A DNA stretch of 64,000 nucleotides. It comes from Streptomyces sp. MST-110588. GTDB lineage: Bacteria > Actinomycetota > Actinomycetes > Streptomycetales > Streptomycetaceae. Positions 18,014 through 27,007 of this stretch are shown here, piece after piece; position 1 is the first letter of the stretch; each line of letters starts with the position of its first letter. The DNA lies in assembly GCF_022695595.1 (NCBI RefSeq), contig NZ_CP074380.1, positions 5,524,001 through 5,588,000 of the forward strand, read 5' to 3'. The translations under genes were made by a program, and so were the position numbers. Under the pieces are notes generated by a model. The model was not told the origin of the DNA, did not search any database, and saw nothing but the letters and a program-made list of their open reading frames with translations.

Positions 18014-18056
18014 ATAGGGGAAACCCCGGGAGAGGAATCCCGGGGTTTTCCCCTAT
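18014..18056. terminator. Strong bidirectional terminator after obg
   Basis: A 17-18-bp stem with a single bulge (ATAGGGGAAACCCCGGG at 18014-18030 against 18039-18056) and an 8-nt loop between convergent genes. The T-run gives U-rich tails in both directions. The stop codon of the minus-strand gene lies inside the right arm. Confidence 0.85.
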
Positions 18057-20201
18057 CCGGGTGAGCCGGGACCTCCGGCCGCCCCCGCGCCCCCGGCCGC
18101 CCCGGATGACCCGGCAGCCTCGGCGGATTCGGAGAACCCGGCGGCCCCGAAAGCCCCGGCGGTGGTCTGCGCCGCACCGACGTCCCTCTGGGAACGCTGG
18201 CCCGGAATCCCGTTGAGCCGGTTCTCCACCCGGGCGCGCCGCTCGTCGGCCTTGACGCACAGCGCCAGCGCGGCCCGCTGGAAGCGGACGGCCGACGGCG
18301 GTACGGACGGGCCCAGGAGGTGCTCCTTGAGCTCGGCGCGGGCCGCCGCGAACGTGTCCTTCTCCGGGTGGCGTACGGCCTCCAGCAGGCCGGTCACCCC
18401 CCGTGCCGCGGGCGTGAGGATCGTGGCGGCCCGCACGGTGGGGAAGTGCGCCCGGAAGTCCTCCTCGCTCATCCCCGAGGTGTTGACGACCGCGTACGGC
18501 TTCTCGCTGGAGAGGTAGTCCGACACCACGCTGGAGACATCGCTGATCAGCACGTCCGCCTGGTTGAAGCAGCCGAACACGCCGGGGCGGGCGGTGGTGA
18601 CCACCCGGTGTTCCCACTCGGGGAAAGACGCCCAGTAGGCGTCCTCCCAGGCCGCCACCGCGGCGGCCACGGCCGCGGCACGGCCCGCCGGCGCAGTGCC
18701 CTGGAGCCGCATCCGCTCCACCTCGTCCGCGCTGCCGCGGAAGTCGGAGGTGGTCAGCCGGTCCAGTTCGGCGGTACGGCGCTCCAGCTCGGCCGTGGCT
18801 GCGGGACCCGGCAGCGCACCCCCGCTCACTGTTGGCCTGCGCGATCATCGCCTGGATCCGGGCGTCGGCGGCGCCCGCGCGCGGGTCCACGGTCCCGGTC
18901 ATCGGGTGCGGCTTGTAGAGCAGCCGCACCCGGCGGTCGGCGAGCAGCTCGCGGACGATGTTCTCGCCGGCCAGGACGACCGAGGTGTTGCCCGGGTTCC
19001 CGTCCCAGCCCTCCCACGTCGGCGCGTACAGGACGGTGGTGTACCGGCCGAGCGGCGCGCCCTCGTACGGCCGGACCGGCGCGAGCTGGGGCCGCCCCAC
19101 CTCGACGACGTCCTTGTCCTCCACGCCGATGTCGGCGAGCTGGTAACGGTCGCGCGCCGCGGGCCCGGCGACCCACACCTCGTCGTACGCCTTCGCGTAC
19201 GGGTTGCAGGAGGAGAGCTTGTCGCTCTCGCCGTGGTTGATGAAGGCGTGCTTGATGGAGGGGACGCGCAGGATCTGGGAGGTCTTGCCGGAGTTGGCCG
19301 GGTGCAGCAGCACCTTCAGCGAGGAGCGCTCCAGGCGCAGGAGGTGGGCGACCTTGGGGATGCACAGCACCGGCACGTCCGTCGCCTCGACCTTTTGCAC
19401 CATGAACCGCTCGCGCAGGATGACCACCGGCCTGCCGTCCAGGCCGGCGAGGGTGCTCAGCCACATGTTGGCCTGGTAGGCGGAGGCGGAGCCGCCGGAG
19501 AAGTACATGCCGATGGTGGGCCGGTAGGCGGCGAGCCAGGAGTCCAGCCACGTCAGCGCCGTACGCTCGTCGACGACGCGCTTATGAGGCAGCAGCCAGG
19601 TGGCGAGGCGGAGCGTGCCGCCGACGGCCAGGAGCAGCGAGAGCGCCACGCCCGCACCGCCCCAGTACGCGTCCGCGGTGAGCGCGGTGACCGTCAGGCC
19701 GGCGGTGCCGGGAAGCGAGAAGCACAGCAGGCGGTGGCCGGCCCGGCGGGAGAGGAGACGCGGCGGGGCGTTCGACAGGCACAGCGCCGAGACGTCGATG
19801 TTCCGGGTGACGAACGGGAGCGTACGGTTGCGGCGCACCACCACCGCGACCGCCTGGCACACGAAGTGGGCGCCGTAGAAGAACAGCAGCGCCACGGTCA
19901 GCGGTGCCTGCTCCGTGAGCGGGTCGATGCCGCCGATGTGCAGCAGGCCCACCAGGACGAGCAGGTCACGCAACAACTGGCGCACCGTGACGTCACAGCG
20001 GATCCTGCCGAGCGCGGAGAGCAGTCCTGGCCGCGCGTACTGCAGGACGAGGTCGAGAACCAGGTTGACCAGGGAGGCGGCGGCGAACAGCGGGACGACG
20101 GGCAGCAGGGCGCCGGCCAGTTGGGCGGTGAAGGCGACCAGCAGGGAGAGCGGGGCCACGAGCTGTACGGCTCGGCGTGGGGGGAATCCGGCTGATGGCA
20201 C
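18053..20201 (-). CDS. CDP-glycerol glycerophosphotransferase-like membrane protein (frameshifted)
   Basis: About 715 residues after joining two frames. Residues 1 to about 200 contain 5-6 predicted membrane segments. The soluble part matches the TagB/TagF family: HGESDK (the catalytic-histidine loop), [13 protein letters not shown], and [16 protein letters not shown] near the C-terminus. Such enzymes transfer glycerol phosphate from CDP-glycerol to a growing wall teichoic acid-like polymer at the membrane. Start GTG 20201 has GGAG 9 nt upstream. The frame breaks at a G run (plus-strand C run 18819-18823): one extra base, or two missing, joins the halves. The last 40 residues are an Ala/Gly-rich tail. 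Substrate unproven. Confidence 0.75.
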
Positions 20202-20861
20202 GGGGCGGGGCTCCTGGCAGCAGGACGGTCAGGTGGGGGCCGTGGGGGAGGGTGGCCGGGGCGCGCGCTGCGACGCCGCCCGGGCGGCGGAACGGGACCG
20301 GGGAGACCCGACCGTATGACCTTGCCGGCCTTGGTGACAATCTGCTGTGGCTCTCATCGCAGCGTAATTGGACCATTCGAGGGCAACCTGAGCGGCCCGT
20401 GGATCGTCCAACGAACTTACCCTCTTGCGCTTCCCGACCGGCTCAACCGCCCGGCACCCGGCGTTGCCCGTGGCGTCGTCCGTGGCCGCTGTCCGTGATG
20501 TCGTCCGAGGTGTTGTCCGTGGTGGCGTCCGGCGCCGGCGGTCGTGCGGGCCGCTGCCGTAGATTGCGTGAAAAAGACGCCGGGTGCGCGACCACCCGTA
20601 CATTTGCTCTTACGGATCGCTCGTACGGACCGTGCGACCGTGCGCCCACGGCACGGAAGCCGGGCGGCGACACGACCGGGCGGCAGATCGCGCCAGCAGA
20701 TCGCGCGAACAGATCGGGCGGTCAGAATTCGACGGCGGAACTCGCCGACGAACTCGACGACGGAAGTCGCGGACGAATACGACGACGGAAGTCGCGGACG
20801 AATTCGACAACGCAACGTGGCGAGGGAACTCGCCAACAGGACTCGGCACAGGGGTACACAG
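20202..20861. other. Long intergenic region upstream of proB
   Basis: 660 bp between divergent genes. No convincing gene. The part next to proB holds three tandem 25-bp units and repeats of CAGATCGCGC. I could not place a convincing proB promoter. Confidence 0.5.
20731..20805. repeat. Three tandem 25-bp repeats upstream of proB
   Basis: Units at 20731-20755, 20756-20780 and 20781-20805. The last two differ only near the end (AATAC versus AATTC); the first is about 80% identical. They end 56 bp before the proB start and lie in the probable leader. Confidence 0.85.
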
Positions 20862-21980
20862 GTGGCAGGCGCAAGGCAGGACGTGACGAACGCCCGCAGG
20901 ATCGTGGTCAAGGTCGGCTCGTCCTCGCTGACGACGGCGAGCGGCGGACTGGACGCGGACCGCGTGGACGCGCTGGTGGACGTGCTGGCCAAGCACCAGG
21001 ACAAGGAGATCGTGCTGGTCTCCTCCGGAGCCATCGCGGCCGGGCTCGCCCCCCTCGGACTGGACCGGCGCCCCCGCGACCTGGCCCGGCAGCAGGCCGC
21101 CGCCAGCGTCGGCCAGGGACTGCTGGTCGCCCGCTACACCGCGTCCTTCGCGCGGTACGGGCGCCGGGTCGGGCAGGTGCTGCTGACCACGGACGACACC
21201 AGCCGCCGCGCCCACTACCGCAACGCCTTCCGCACGCTGGAGCAGTTGCTCGCCATGGGTGCCGTACCGGTCGTCAACGAGAACGACACCGTCGCCACCG
21301 ACGAGATCCGCTTCGGCGACAACGACCGGCTCGCGGCGCTGGTCGCCCATCTCGTACGGGCCGACCTCCTCGTGCTGCTCTCGGACGTGGACGGGCTCTA
21401 CGACGGCGACCCGGCCACCCCGGACACCTCGCGCATCACGCAGGTCGCCGGGCCGCAGGACCTGGAAGGGATCTCGATCGGCAGCGCGGGCCGGGCCGGG
21501 GTCGGCACCGGCGGCATGGTCACCAAGGTCGAAGCGGCCCGGATCGCCGCCGCGGCCGGCATCCCGGTCGTCCTGACCTCGGCCGTGCACGCCGCCGAGG
21601 CGCTGGCCGGCGGCCCCACCGGCACCCACTTCCTGCGTACCGGGCGCCGCTTCGCCGACCGGCTGCTGTGGCTGGCGCACGCCTCCACGCCGCGCGGCGC
21701 GCTCGTCCTGGACGACGGGGCGGTACGGGCCGTGGTCGAGCGGCACTCCTCACTGCTGCCGGCCGGGATCGCGGCGGTCGAGGGGGAATTCACCGCGGGC
21801 GACCCGGTCGAACTGCGGGACGCGCGGGGGCGCGCGGTGGCCCGCGGGCTGGTCAACTTCGACTCGCGCGAAATCCCTCGACTGATCGGCCGCTCGACCC
21901 GTGACCTCGCTCGTGAGCTGGGTCCGGCGTACGAGCGCGAGGTCGTGCACCGCGACGACCTGGCCGTACTGCACCAGTGA
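20862..21980 (+). CDS. proB: Glutamate 5-kinase
   Basis: A 372-residue first enzyme of proline synthesis (glutamate + ATP to glutamyl phosphate). The amino-acid kinase domain shows RRIVVKVGSSSLT, VLVSSGAIAAGL, VNENDTVATDEIRFGDND and GTGGMVTK. A C-terminal PUA domain follows from about residue 285 (RGALVLDDGAVRAV to GLVNFDSREI). Start GTG 20862 (VAGARQDVTNARR) has AGGGG upstream at 7-nt spacing; frames extending further upstream run through the tandem repeats and are not real. The kinase is usually feedback-inhibited by proline. proA follows about 1.3 kb later after one unrelated gene. Confidence 0.93.
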   Translation: MAGARQDVTNARRIVVKVGSSSLTTASGGLDADRVDALVDVLAKHQDKEIVLVSSGAIAAGLAPLGLDRRPRDLARQQAAASVGQGLLVARYTASFARYGRRVGQVLLTTDDTSRRAHYRNAFRTLEQLLAMGAVPVVNENDTVATDEIRFGDNDRLAALVAHLVRADLLVLLSDVDGLYDGDPATPDTSRITQVAGPQDLEGISIGSAGRAGVGTGGMVTKVEAARIAAAAGIPVVLTSAVHAAEALAGGPTGTHFLRTGRRFADRLLWLAHASTPRGALVLDDGAVRAVVERHSSLLPAGIAAVEGEFTAGDPVELRDARGRAVARGLVNFDSREIPRLIGRSTRDLARELGPAYEREVVHRDDLAVLHQ

Positions 21981-22326
21981 CGGCCATGTGACGCCCATCT
22001 GACGACGATGTGACGGCCGTTGCGACCGGACCAGACGTAAGCGCGGGCCTCCCGGACGCGCGGGAGCCCGCCGGGACCGAGGCGTGGACACGGGACAGGC
22101 GCGGGGGCGACCGCGACGGACAGAAGGCTCCCAAGACCGGTCTTTCAACGGGGACCTTCTCGAAAACGCCCCCGCGACGGCCCGCGGACTGGTCAACTTT
22201 CTTCTGGGGGCGCCGGCAGGGGAGCGGCGACCCAGGCGCGTGAGAACGCGCGACACCCGGGAGAGACCGCACCCAATCGGCTCCGCCGCGCGCGAGCGGA
22301 GCGATACGCATAACAGGAGGCCGCCG
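21981..22326. other. Intergenic region between proB and the 165-residue gene
   Basis: 346 bp with several TGTGACG motifs just after proB and a strong ribosome-binding site AGGAGG at 22315-22320 at its right end. I see no gene, clear terminator or clear promoter. Confidence 0.4.
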
Positions 22327-22824
22327 GTGAGACGAGGGCGCCCAGGGGCGCTGCCCCGAGGGACGGCGGAGCGCGCACTGACCAGCGTCGGAACCGGCGA
22401 GAACGACGCCGGCGCCGAACGTGACCACGGCACGGAGCGGAACACGGCGGCACGGGAGCAGCCGACGACGGCCCGGCGGGAGGCCAGTCGGCTGTGGCAC
22501 ATCACTCTCAGCGTCTCGGGGGCCCAGGCGCCCGTGCAGGAGGTGCGGCGGGGGCTGGAACAGCTCGCCCACGACCACCCCTTCCTGCTGACCAGCCGCT
22601 ACGCCAACGATCACGCCGAGATCCGCTACTGGGAGGAGGCGCGGGACCTGCACGACGCCGCGGCGGTCGCACTGCGCCTGTGGGGCGAGCACCGCTCGTC
22701 GGCGAGGCTCCCGCCCTGGGAGATCGTCGGCCTCGAAGTCATCGACCGGGAGACCTATCACCAGCGCATCGCGGAGGGCTACGGTCCGCCGCCGGCCTCA
22801 CCGGTGGGCGTCCACCCGTACTGA
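22327..22824 (+). CDS. Conserved hypothetical protein between proB and proA
   Basis: A 165-residue protein of unknown function. The first 55 residues are polar and low-complexity; the rest is a compact domain beginning RLWHITLSVSGAQAPVQEVRRGLEQL and including FLLTSRYANDHAEIRYWEEARDL and PPWEIVGLEVIDRETY. The alternation of strands and helices suggests a small ferredoxin-like alpha/beta fold. No catalytic motif or membrane segment. Start GTG 22327 has a textbook AGGAGG 6 nt upstream, which decides against the longer frame. Its position may be conserved but does not prove a role in proline synthesis. Confidence 0.65.
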   Translation: MRRGRPGALPRGTAERALTSVGTGENDAGAERDHGTERNTAAREQPTTARREASRLWHITLSVSGAQAPVQEVRRGLEQLAHDHPFLLTSRYANDHAEIRYWEEARDLHDAAAVALRLWGEHRSSARLPPWEIVGLEVIDRETYHQRIAEGYGPPPASPVGVHPY

Positions 22825-22873
22825 CGGCACGGCAGCCGTTATATGTGTGCCACGGTTCAGATCCCGGTGACGT

Positions 22874-22895
22874 CACGTGTCGATAAATACACGTG
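22874..22895. promoter_or_regulatory. CACGTGT-8-ACACGTG inverted repeat
   Basis: Perfect 7-bp arms at 22874-22880 and 22889-22895 with an AT-rich 8-nt spacer, overlapping a GTGACGTCAC palindrome on the left. Could be an operator or a small terminator of the upstream gene. Confidence 0.35.
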
Positions 22896-23042
22896 GCGTG
22901 CGTACGCCGGCGTCCGGTCGGTGAACGACTGTCGTCGGCAATGGAAGTCGACACGGATACGTATCGACAAACAGCCTTTACGGAAAGTGACGACGGTGAC
23001 CTGGGCGACCGACAACCGCCCCACAGCGACGTCGCCGCCGTC

Positions 23043-23081
23043 GCACGTCACCCTCATATGGCCGCACGTCACCCTCATATG
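23043..23081. repeat. Two perfect 18-bp direct repeats upstream of proA
   Basis: GCACGTCACCCTCATATG at 23043-23060 and 23064-23081, a 21-bp period (two helical turns), 169 bp before the proA start. The spacing puts both copies on one face of the helix, as for cooperative operator sites. Confidence 0.6.
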
Positions 23082-23249
23082 CACGTGGGGCACTGTCACT
23101 GACACCGTCACTGCCACCGTCACCGATGACCACGAGACGGCCGACGTCATCCACGCCAAGCGCCGTCATTCGCGCCGCACGGGCGCCGTCCCGTCCCGCG
23201 GAGTGGAATCCGCCAGGGCCACGGTCACCCGTCGGGCTAGGCTGCGCCC

Positions 23250-24539
23250 ATGACCAGCAGCGCCGCCACTCCGCAGTCCGACACCCCGCAGTCCACGCCC
23301 GTCCTCGACACGGCCCGCCGCGCCAAGGAGGCCGCGGCCGTCCTGGCCCCGCAGCCGCGGACGGCCCGTGACGGCGCGCTGCTCGCCATCGCCGACGCCC
23401 TGGTGGCCCGTACGGAGGAGATCGTCGCCGCCAACGAGGGGGACGTCGCCAAGGCACGCGCCGCGGGAACCCCCGAGTCGGTCGTGGACCGGCTCACGCT
23501 GACCCCGGAGCGGATCGTGGCGATCGCCGCGGACGTACGTGACGTGGTCGCGCTGCCGGACCCGCTGGGCGAGGTCGTGCGCGGCTCGACCCTGCCCAAC
23601 GGTCTGGACCTGCGACAGGTCCGTGTCCCGCTCGGCGTCGTCGGCATCATCTACGAGGCGCGCCCCAATGTGACGGTCGACGCCGCGGCGCTGTGCCTGA
23701 AGTCGGGCAACGCCGTGCTGCTGCGCGGCTCCTCCTCCGCGTACGCCTCCAACAGCGCGCTGGTGGAGGTCCTGCGGGACGCCGTCGCCTCGGCCGGGCT
23801 GCCCGCCGATGTCGTTCAGTTGGTGCCCGGTGAGAGCCGCGATTCCGTACGCGAGCTGATGAGGGCGCGCGGACTGGTCGACGTGCTGATCCCGCGCGGC
23901 GGTGCCTCCCTGATCCGTACGGTCGTCCACGAGTCGGTCGTCCCGGTGATCGAGACCGGCACGGGAAACTGCCATGTGTACGTGGACGAGGCCGCCGACA
24001 TCGACATGGCCGTCGACATCCTGGTCAACTCCAAGGCGCAGCGGCCGAGCGTGTGCAACGCCGCCGAGACGGTCCTGGTGCACGCGGGCATCGCGGACGC
24101 CTTCCTGCCGCGCGCACTGGCCGCCCTGACGGGGGCCGGGGTGGTGGTCCACGGTGACGAGACCTGGCAGCAGGCCGGTCCCGGCCTGGTGGCGCCCGCC
24201 ACGGACGAGGACTGGGCGACGGAGTACCTCTCGTACGACATCGCGGCGGCCGTGGTGCCCGACCTGGACGCGGCGGTGGCGCACATCCGGCGCTGGAGTT
24301 CGGGTCACACCGAGGCCATCGTCACCACCTCGCAGGCCGCGGCCCGCCGCTTCACCCAGCTCGTGGACTCCACGACCGTCGCCGTCAACGCCTCGACCCG
24401 CTTCACCGACGGCGGCCAGTTCGGCTTCGGGGCCGAGATCGGCATCTCCACCCAGAAGCTGCACGCCCGCGGCCCGATGGGCCTGCCCGAGCTGACGTCC
24501 ACGAAGTACATCCTCACCGGCGACGGCCACACCCGCTGA
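23250..24539 (+). CDS. proA: Glutamate-5-semialdehyde dehydrogenase
   Basis: A 429-residue second enzyme of proline synthesis, reducing glutamyl phosphate with NADPH. Landmarks: [53 protein letters not shown], the catalytic cysteine C269 in SVCNAAET, and the C-terminal [21 protein letters not shown]. Typical length. -10 TAGGCT (23238-23243) ends 6 nt before ATG 23250 and there is no ribosome-binding site, so translation is probably leaderless and the gene has its own promoter separate from proB. Confidence 0.95.
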   Translation: MTSSAATPQSDTPQSTPVLDTARRAKEAAAVLAPQPRTARDGALLAIADALVARTEEIVAANEGDVAKARAAGTPESVVDRLTLTPERIVAIAADVRDVVALPDPLGEVVRGSTLPNGLDLRQVRVPLGVVGIIYEARPNVTVDAAALCLKSGNAVLLRGSSSAYASNSALVEVLRDAVASAGLPADVVQLVPGESRDSVRELMRARGLVDVLIPRGGASLIRTVVHESVVPVIETGTGNCHVYVDEAADIDMAVDILVNSKAQRPSVCNAAETVLVHAGIADAFLPRALAALTGAGVVVHGDETWQQAGPGLVAPATDEDWATEYLSYDIAAAVVPDLDAAVAHIRRWSSGHTEAIVTTSQAAARRFTQLVDSTTVAVNASTRFTDGGQFGFGAEIGISTQKLHARGPMGLPELTSTKYILTGDGHTR

Positions 24540-24768
24540 CCCGGCGCACCGGCCGTCGGCCGGGCTGCGGCGGGTGCTCCGTACCGGGCACCGTACCGAG
24601 CGCTCCGTGCTGGGCGCGCCCGCCGGCGCAGCGTCCCGCCCGGCGGGGCGTACCCAGTGGTCCGGTACGAGCCGCAGGCGGCGCGCGTGGAGTTCCGCGC
24701 GCCGCGCGCCGACCGTGGGATTCCCTTACTCCCTGCCCAAATCCGGCCGCCACGGTTAACCTGGACCC

Positions 24769-25479
24769 GTGCCGGACGACGTGGGGGGCAAGCCGTTCCC
24801 GGACGGTCAGGAGCCCGACGAGCACGACCAGGGGAGCCACGGGGAAGCGGACGTGGGTCCCTCCTCTCCGCTGGACCGCGCTTCCTCCATGGACCGCGCC
24901 TCGCCCGTGGACCGCGTCGAGGACGTGTTCGCCTCCGTGGTCTTCGACGAGGACTTCGTACGGGCCGCGCCGGTCCATGAACCGACCGCCGTGGAACGGA
25001 TGCTGGCGGCGGCCCAGGCCCGTGCCGAGGCCGAGGCGGCCCGCTCCCGGTCCGGCTACGGCCCGGACGCCAAGGAGCCCGAGGACACGGACGGCCCCGA
25101 CGACCTGGCCCGCCACGCTTTCGGTCCGGTCCCCGACGAATTGCGCGGAGTGGGGCCCGGCGAGGAGTACGAGCAGTACCGGGAGTACGGCGTACACAGC
25201 CCGTACGGCCTGTACGGCGGGGCCCTGCGCCCGTACCGCGGCGGTCCGCGCTGGCACCGCCCGGTCGCCTGGGTGCTCGCCGTCCTGATGGGCATCGGAC
25301 TGGTCGCCCTCGCCTTCGCCGCCGTCTACCGGGGAACCTCGGGCCGGACGCAGAGCCCGGCGCCGCCGCCCTCGACCAGTGGGGTCGACGGGGCGCGAAC
25401 CGTGCACCCCGGCGCGCTGCCCTCGGTGTCGGCCGACTCCCACCCGCCGGCCGCCTCCGCCGTACCGCGGGTGAACTGA
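24769..25479 (+). CDS. Single-pass membrane protein with VFDExFVRAA motif
   Basis: A 236-residue protein of unknown function. A hydrophilic cytoplasmic part contains ASVVFDEDFVRAAPVHEPTAVERM (about residues 55-78, motif shortened here to VFDEDFVRAA...ERM), then a Tyr/Gly-rich stretch, one membrane helix (VAWVLAVLMGIGLVALAFAA, about 167-186) and a Pro/Ser-rich external tail. The next gene has the same motif-then-helix plan. Start GTG 24769 lies 6 nt after -10 TAACCT (24757-24762), so it is probably leaderless. Confidence 0.75.
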   Translation: MPDDVGGKPFPDGQEPDEHDQGSHGEADVGPSSPLDRASSMDRASPVDRVEDVFASVVFDEDFVRAAPVHEPTAVERMLAAAQARAEAEAARSRSGYGPDAKEPEDTDGPDDLARHAFGPVPDELRGVGPGEEYEQYREYGVHSPYGLYGGALRPYRGGPRWHRPVAWVLAVLMGIGLVALAFAAVYRGTSGRTQSPAPPPSTSGVDGARTVHPGALPSVSADSHPPAASAVPRVN

Positions 25480-25723
25480 GCAGGCAGGGGCGAAGGGGGA
25501 GAAGGCGAACGGGGAGGAAAGAGAGGAAAAGCGGGCGGCTGCCGCGGGGGCTCACCGGGCGGTCCGGGGCGACGGCGTACAGGCGCTCACGCGGGGCGCG
25601 TTCGCCCTGCTCACGCGAGCCCGGAACTGATGTACGCAAAGGCCGGACGCCCTCCGGCAGATCGGCGAAAGTTGACGTGTACCAGGGCGTTTACCTACGC
25701 CTCCGCAGACCTACTCTTGTTGT

Positions 25724-27007
25724 ATGGCCGGGCCTGGTGACCCTCCCGAAGGGACCCCCGAGGGCGCCGCGGGAGGCGGAGAGGACGAATACCGCTCCAT
25801 CGTTTTCGATGAATCGTTCGTCCGGGCTGCACGCCTTCAGGAGTACTCCGCGCGCGAGCGGATGGGCGACCACGCGCGCGCCGTACGCACCCGGCACACC
25901 TGGCCCCGCGCCGGCGGACCGCGGCAGGCGTTACTGCTCGTCCTGCTGATAGCCCTGGCCTTCGGCACCGCCATCTACATGGGCGTACGACACCCCTACA
26001 AGACACCCGAGCCGGTCCGGGCAGAGCCGCTGCGCACCACGGTCCTGCCGCTCGCGCCGACCGGCGCGGTGCCCGGCGCCACGCCGGGCGACCTGTTCGC
26101 GCACAGCCCGGCCGCGGAGTTCCGCGTAGGGGCGGCCGGCATCAACCTGCCCGCCGCCGAGCGCACCGACCACTTCTCCGACGGCCAGATCATCACCGCC
26201 CTGACCATCGCCAAGGACTACATCGTCCGCTCGTCCATCGACCCGGCCACGCTGACGCACGGATCCGTGCGGCCCGTACGGCTGCTGCTCAATACCAGCC
26301 AACTCGACCAGTTCGACCGGAGCATCGCGCACCCCGCCGACGACGGGCGGCACGCGGCGACCGGCTGGCTGGTCCGTTTCGACCCGGCGCGGACCGAACT
26401 CGCGGACCCGGGCGTCCGCGTCAACGGCGTCCTGGGCGTCACCGAGACGACCTCCAACACCCTGGAGGTCACCGCCGATTACACCTTCGTCTACGCCGTA
26501 CGAGCCGTCACCGGCGCCGCCGCCCACCGCGACCGGGGACCAGCCGACCAGGGCACGGCCGGCAACCACGCCGCCGACAAGAGCGCCACCGGCGACCACA
26601 CGACTGACAAGAACACGACCGGCAAGCACGCGTCCGATCAGAACGCATCCGGTGACCACGCCGACAGCACAGCAGCACCCGGTACGGCCGTACGCGCGGG
26701 GGAGCAGCGCGCGCAGAAGCCCGGCGTCGCCTCGCTGTTCACCGTACGACGCGAGCTGCGCTTCCGGATCGGGCGGGACGACCTGAGCGATCACCGCCTG
26801 GAGGTGCTGCAGAGCAACCTCCAGGCGGGTCCGCTGGCGTGCTCCTCCGAGCCGGCCGACGAACTGCGTCCCCTGCTCGCCGGGCAGCGCGCCGGTGACG
26901 CCCGGCCCGCCGGCACCGACCCGTACGCCCGAGGCCGTACGAACACCGCGCTCTGCGGCGAACTGGCCGCTACCGCCCAGCCGACCCCGGCCCGTCCGGC
27001 CCGTTAG
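25724..27007 (+). CDS. Single-pass membrane protein with large external domain
   Basis: A 427-residue protein of unknown function, homologous at its N-terminus to the preceding gene: SIVFDESFVRAARLQEYSA then RERM. One membrane helix at about 66-84 (ALLLVLLIALAFGTAIYMGV) is followed by an external domain rich in strands (DHFSDGQIITALTIAKDYI, LEVTADYTFVYAV). That domain is interrupted at about 272-315 by a low-complexity run of short TGDHTTDKNTTGKHA-like units. Two cysteines near the end (ACSSE, ALCGEL) may pair outside the cell. -10 TACTCT (25712-25717) ends 6 nt before ATG 25724. The 3' end overlaps the convergent protease gene by 38 bp. Confidence 0.75.
   Translation: MAGPGDPPEGTPEGAAGGGEDEYRSIVFDESFVRAARLQEYSARERMGDHARAVRTRHTWPRAGGPRQALLLVLLIALAFGTAIYMGVRHPYKTPEPVRAEPLRTTVLPLAPTGAVPGATPGDLFAHSPAAEFRVGAAGINLPAAERTDHFSDGQIITALTIAKDYIVRSSIDPATLTHGSVRPVRLLLNTSQLDQFDRSIAHPADDGRHAATGWLVRFDPARTELADPGVRVNGVLGVTETTSNTLEVTADYTFVYAVRAVTGAAAHRDRGPADQGTAGNHAADKSATGDHTTDKNTTGKHASDQNASGDHADSTAAPGTAVRAGEQRAQKPGVASLFTVRRELRFRIGRDDLSDHRLEVLQSNLQAGPLACSSEPADELRPLLAGQRAGDARPAGTDPYARGRTNTALCGELAATAQPTPARPAR

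Larger units (their letters stand above)
22825..23249. other. Repeat-rich intergenic region upstream of proA
   Basis: 425 bp without a gene, unusually AT-rich in parts and full of GTCAC/CACGTG motifs: the inverted repeat at 22874-22895, the 18-bp direct repeats at 23043-23081, and several GTCACTG/GTCACCG copies at 23094-23127. A -10 hexamer TAGGCT at 23238-23243 faces proA. Confidence 0.5.

Noticed and set aside
20544..20861. Upstream extension of ProB to give a 478-residue protein
   Set aside because: The extra 106 residues are Arg/Thr-rich translation of tandem repeats, and GTG 20862 matches the family N-terminus with a ribosome-binding site.
23043..23081. CRISPR-like repeat pair upstream of proA
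   Set aside because: Only two copies with a 3-bp spacer and no cas genes.
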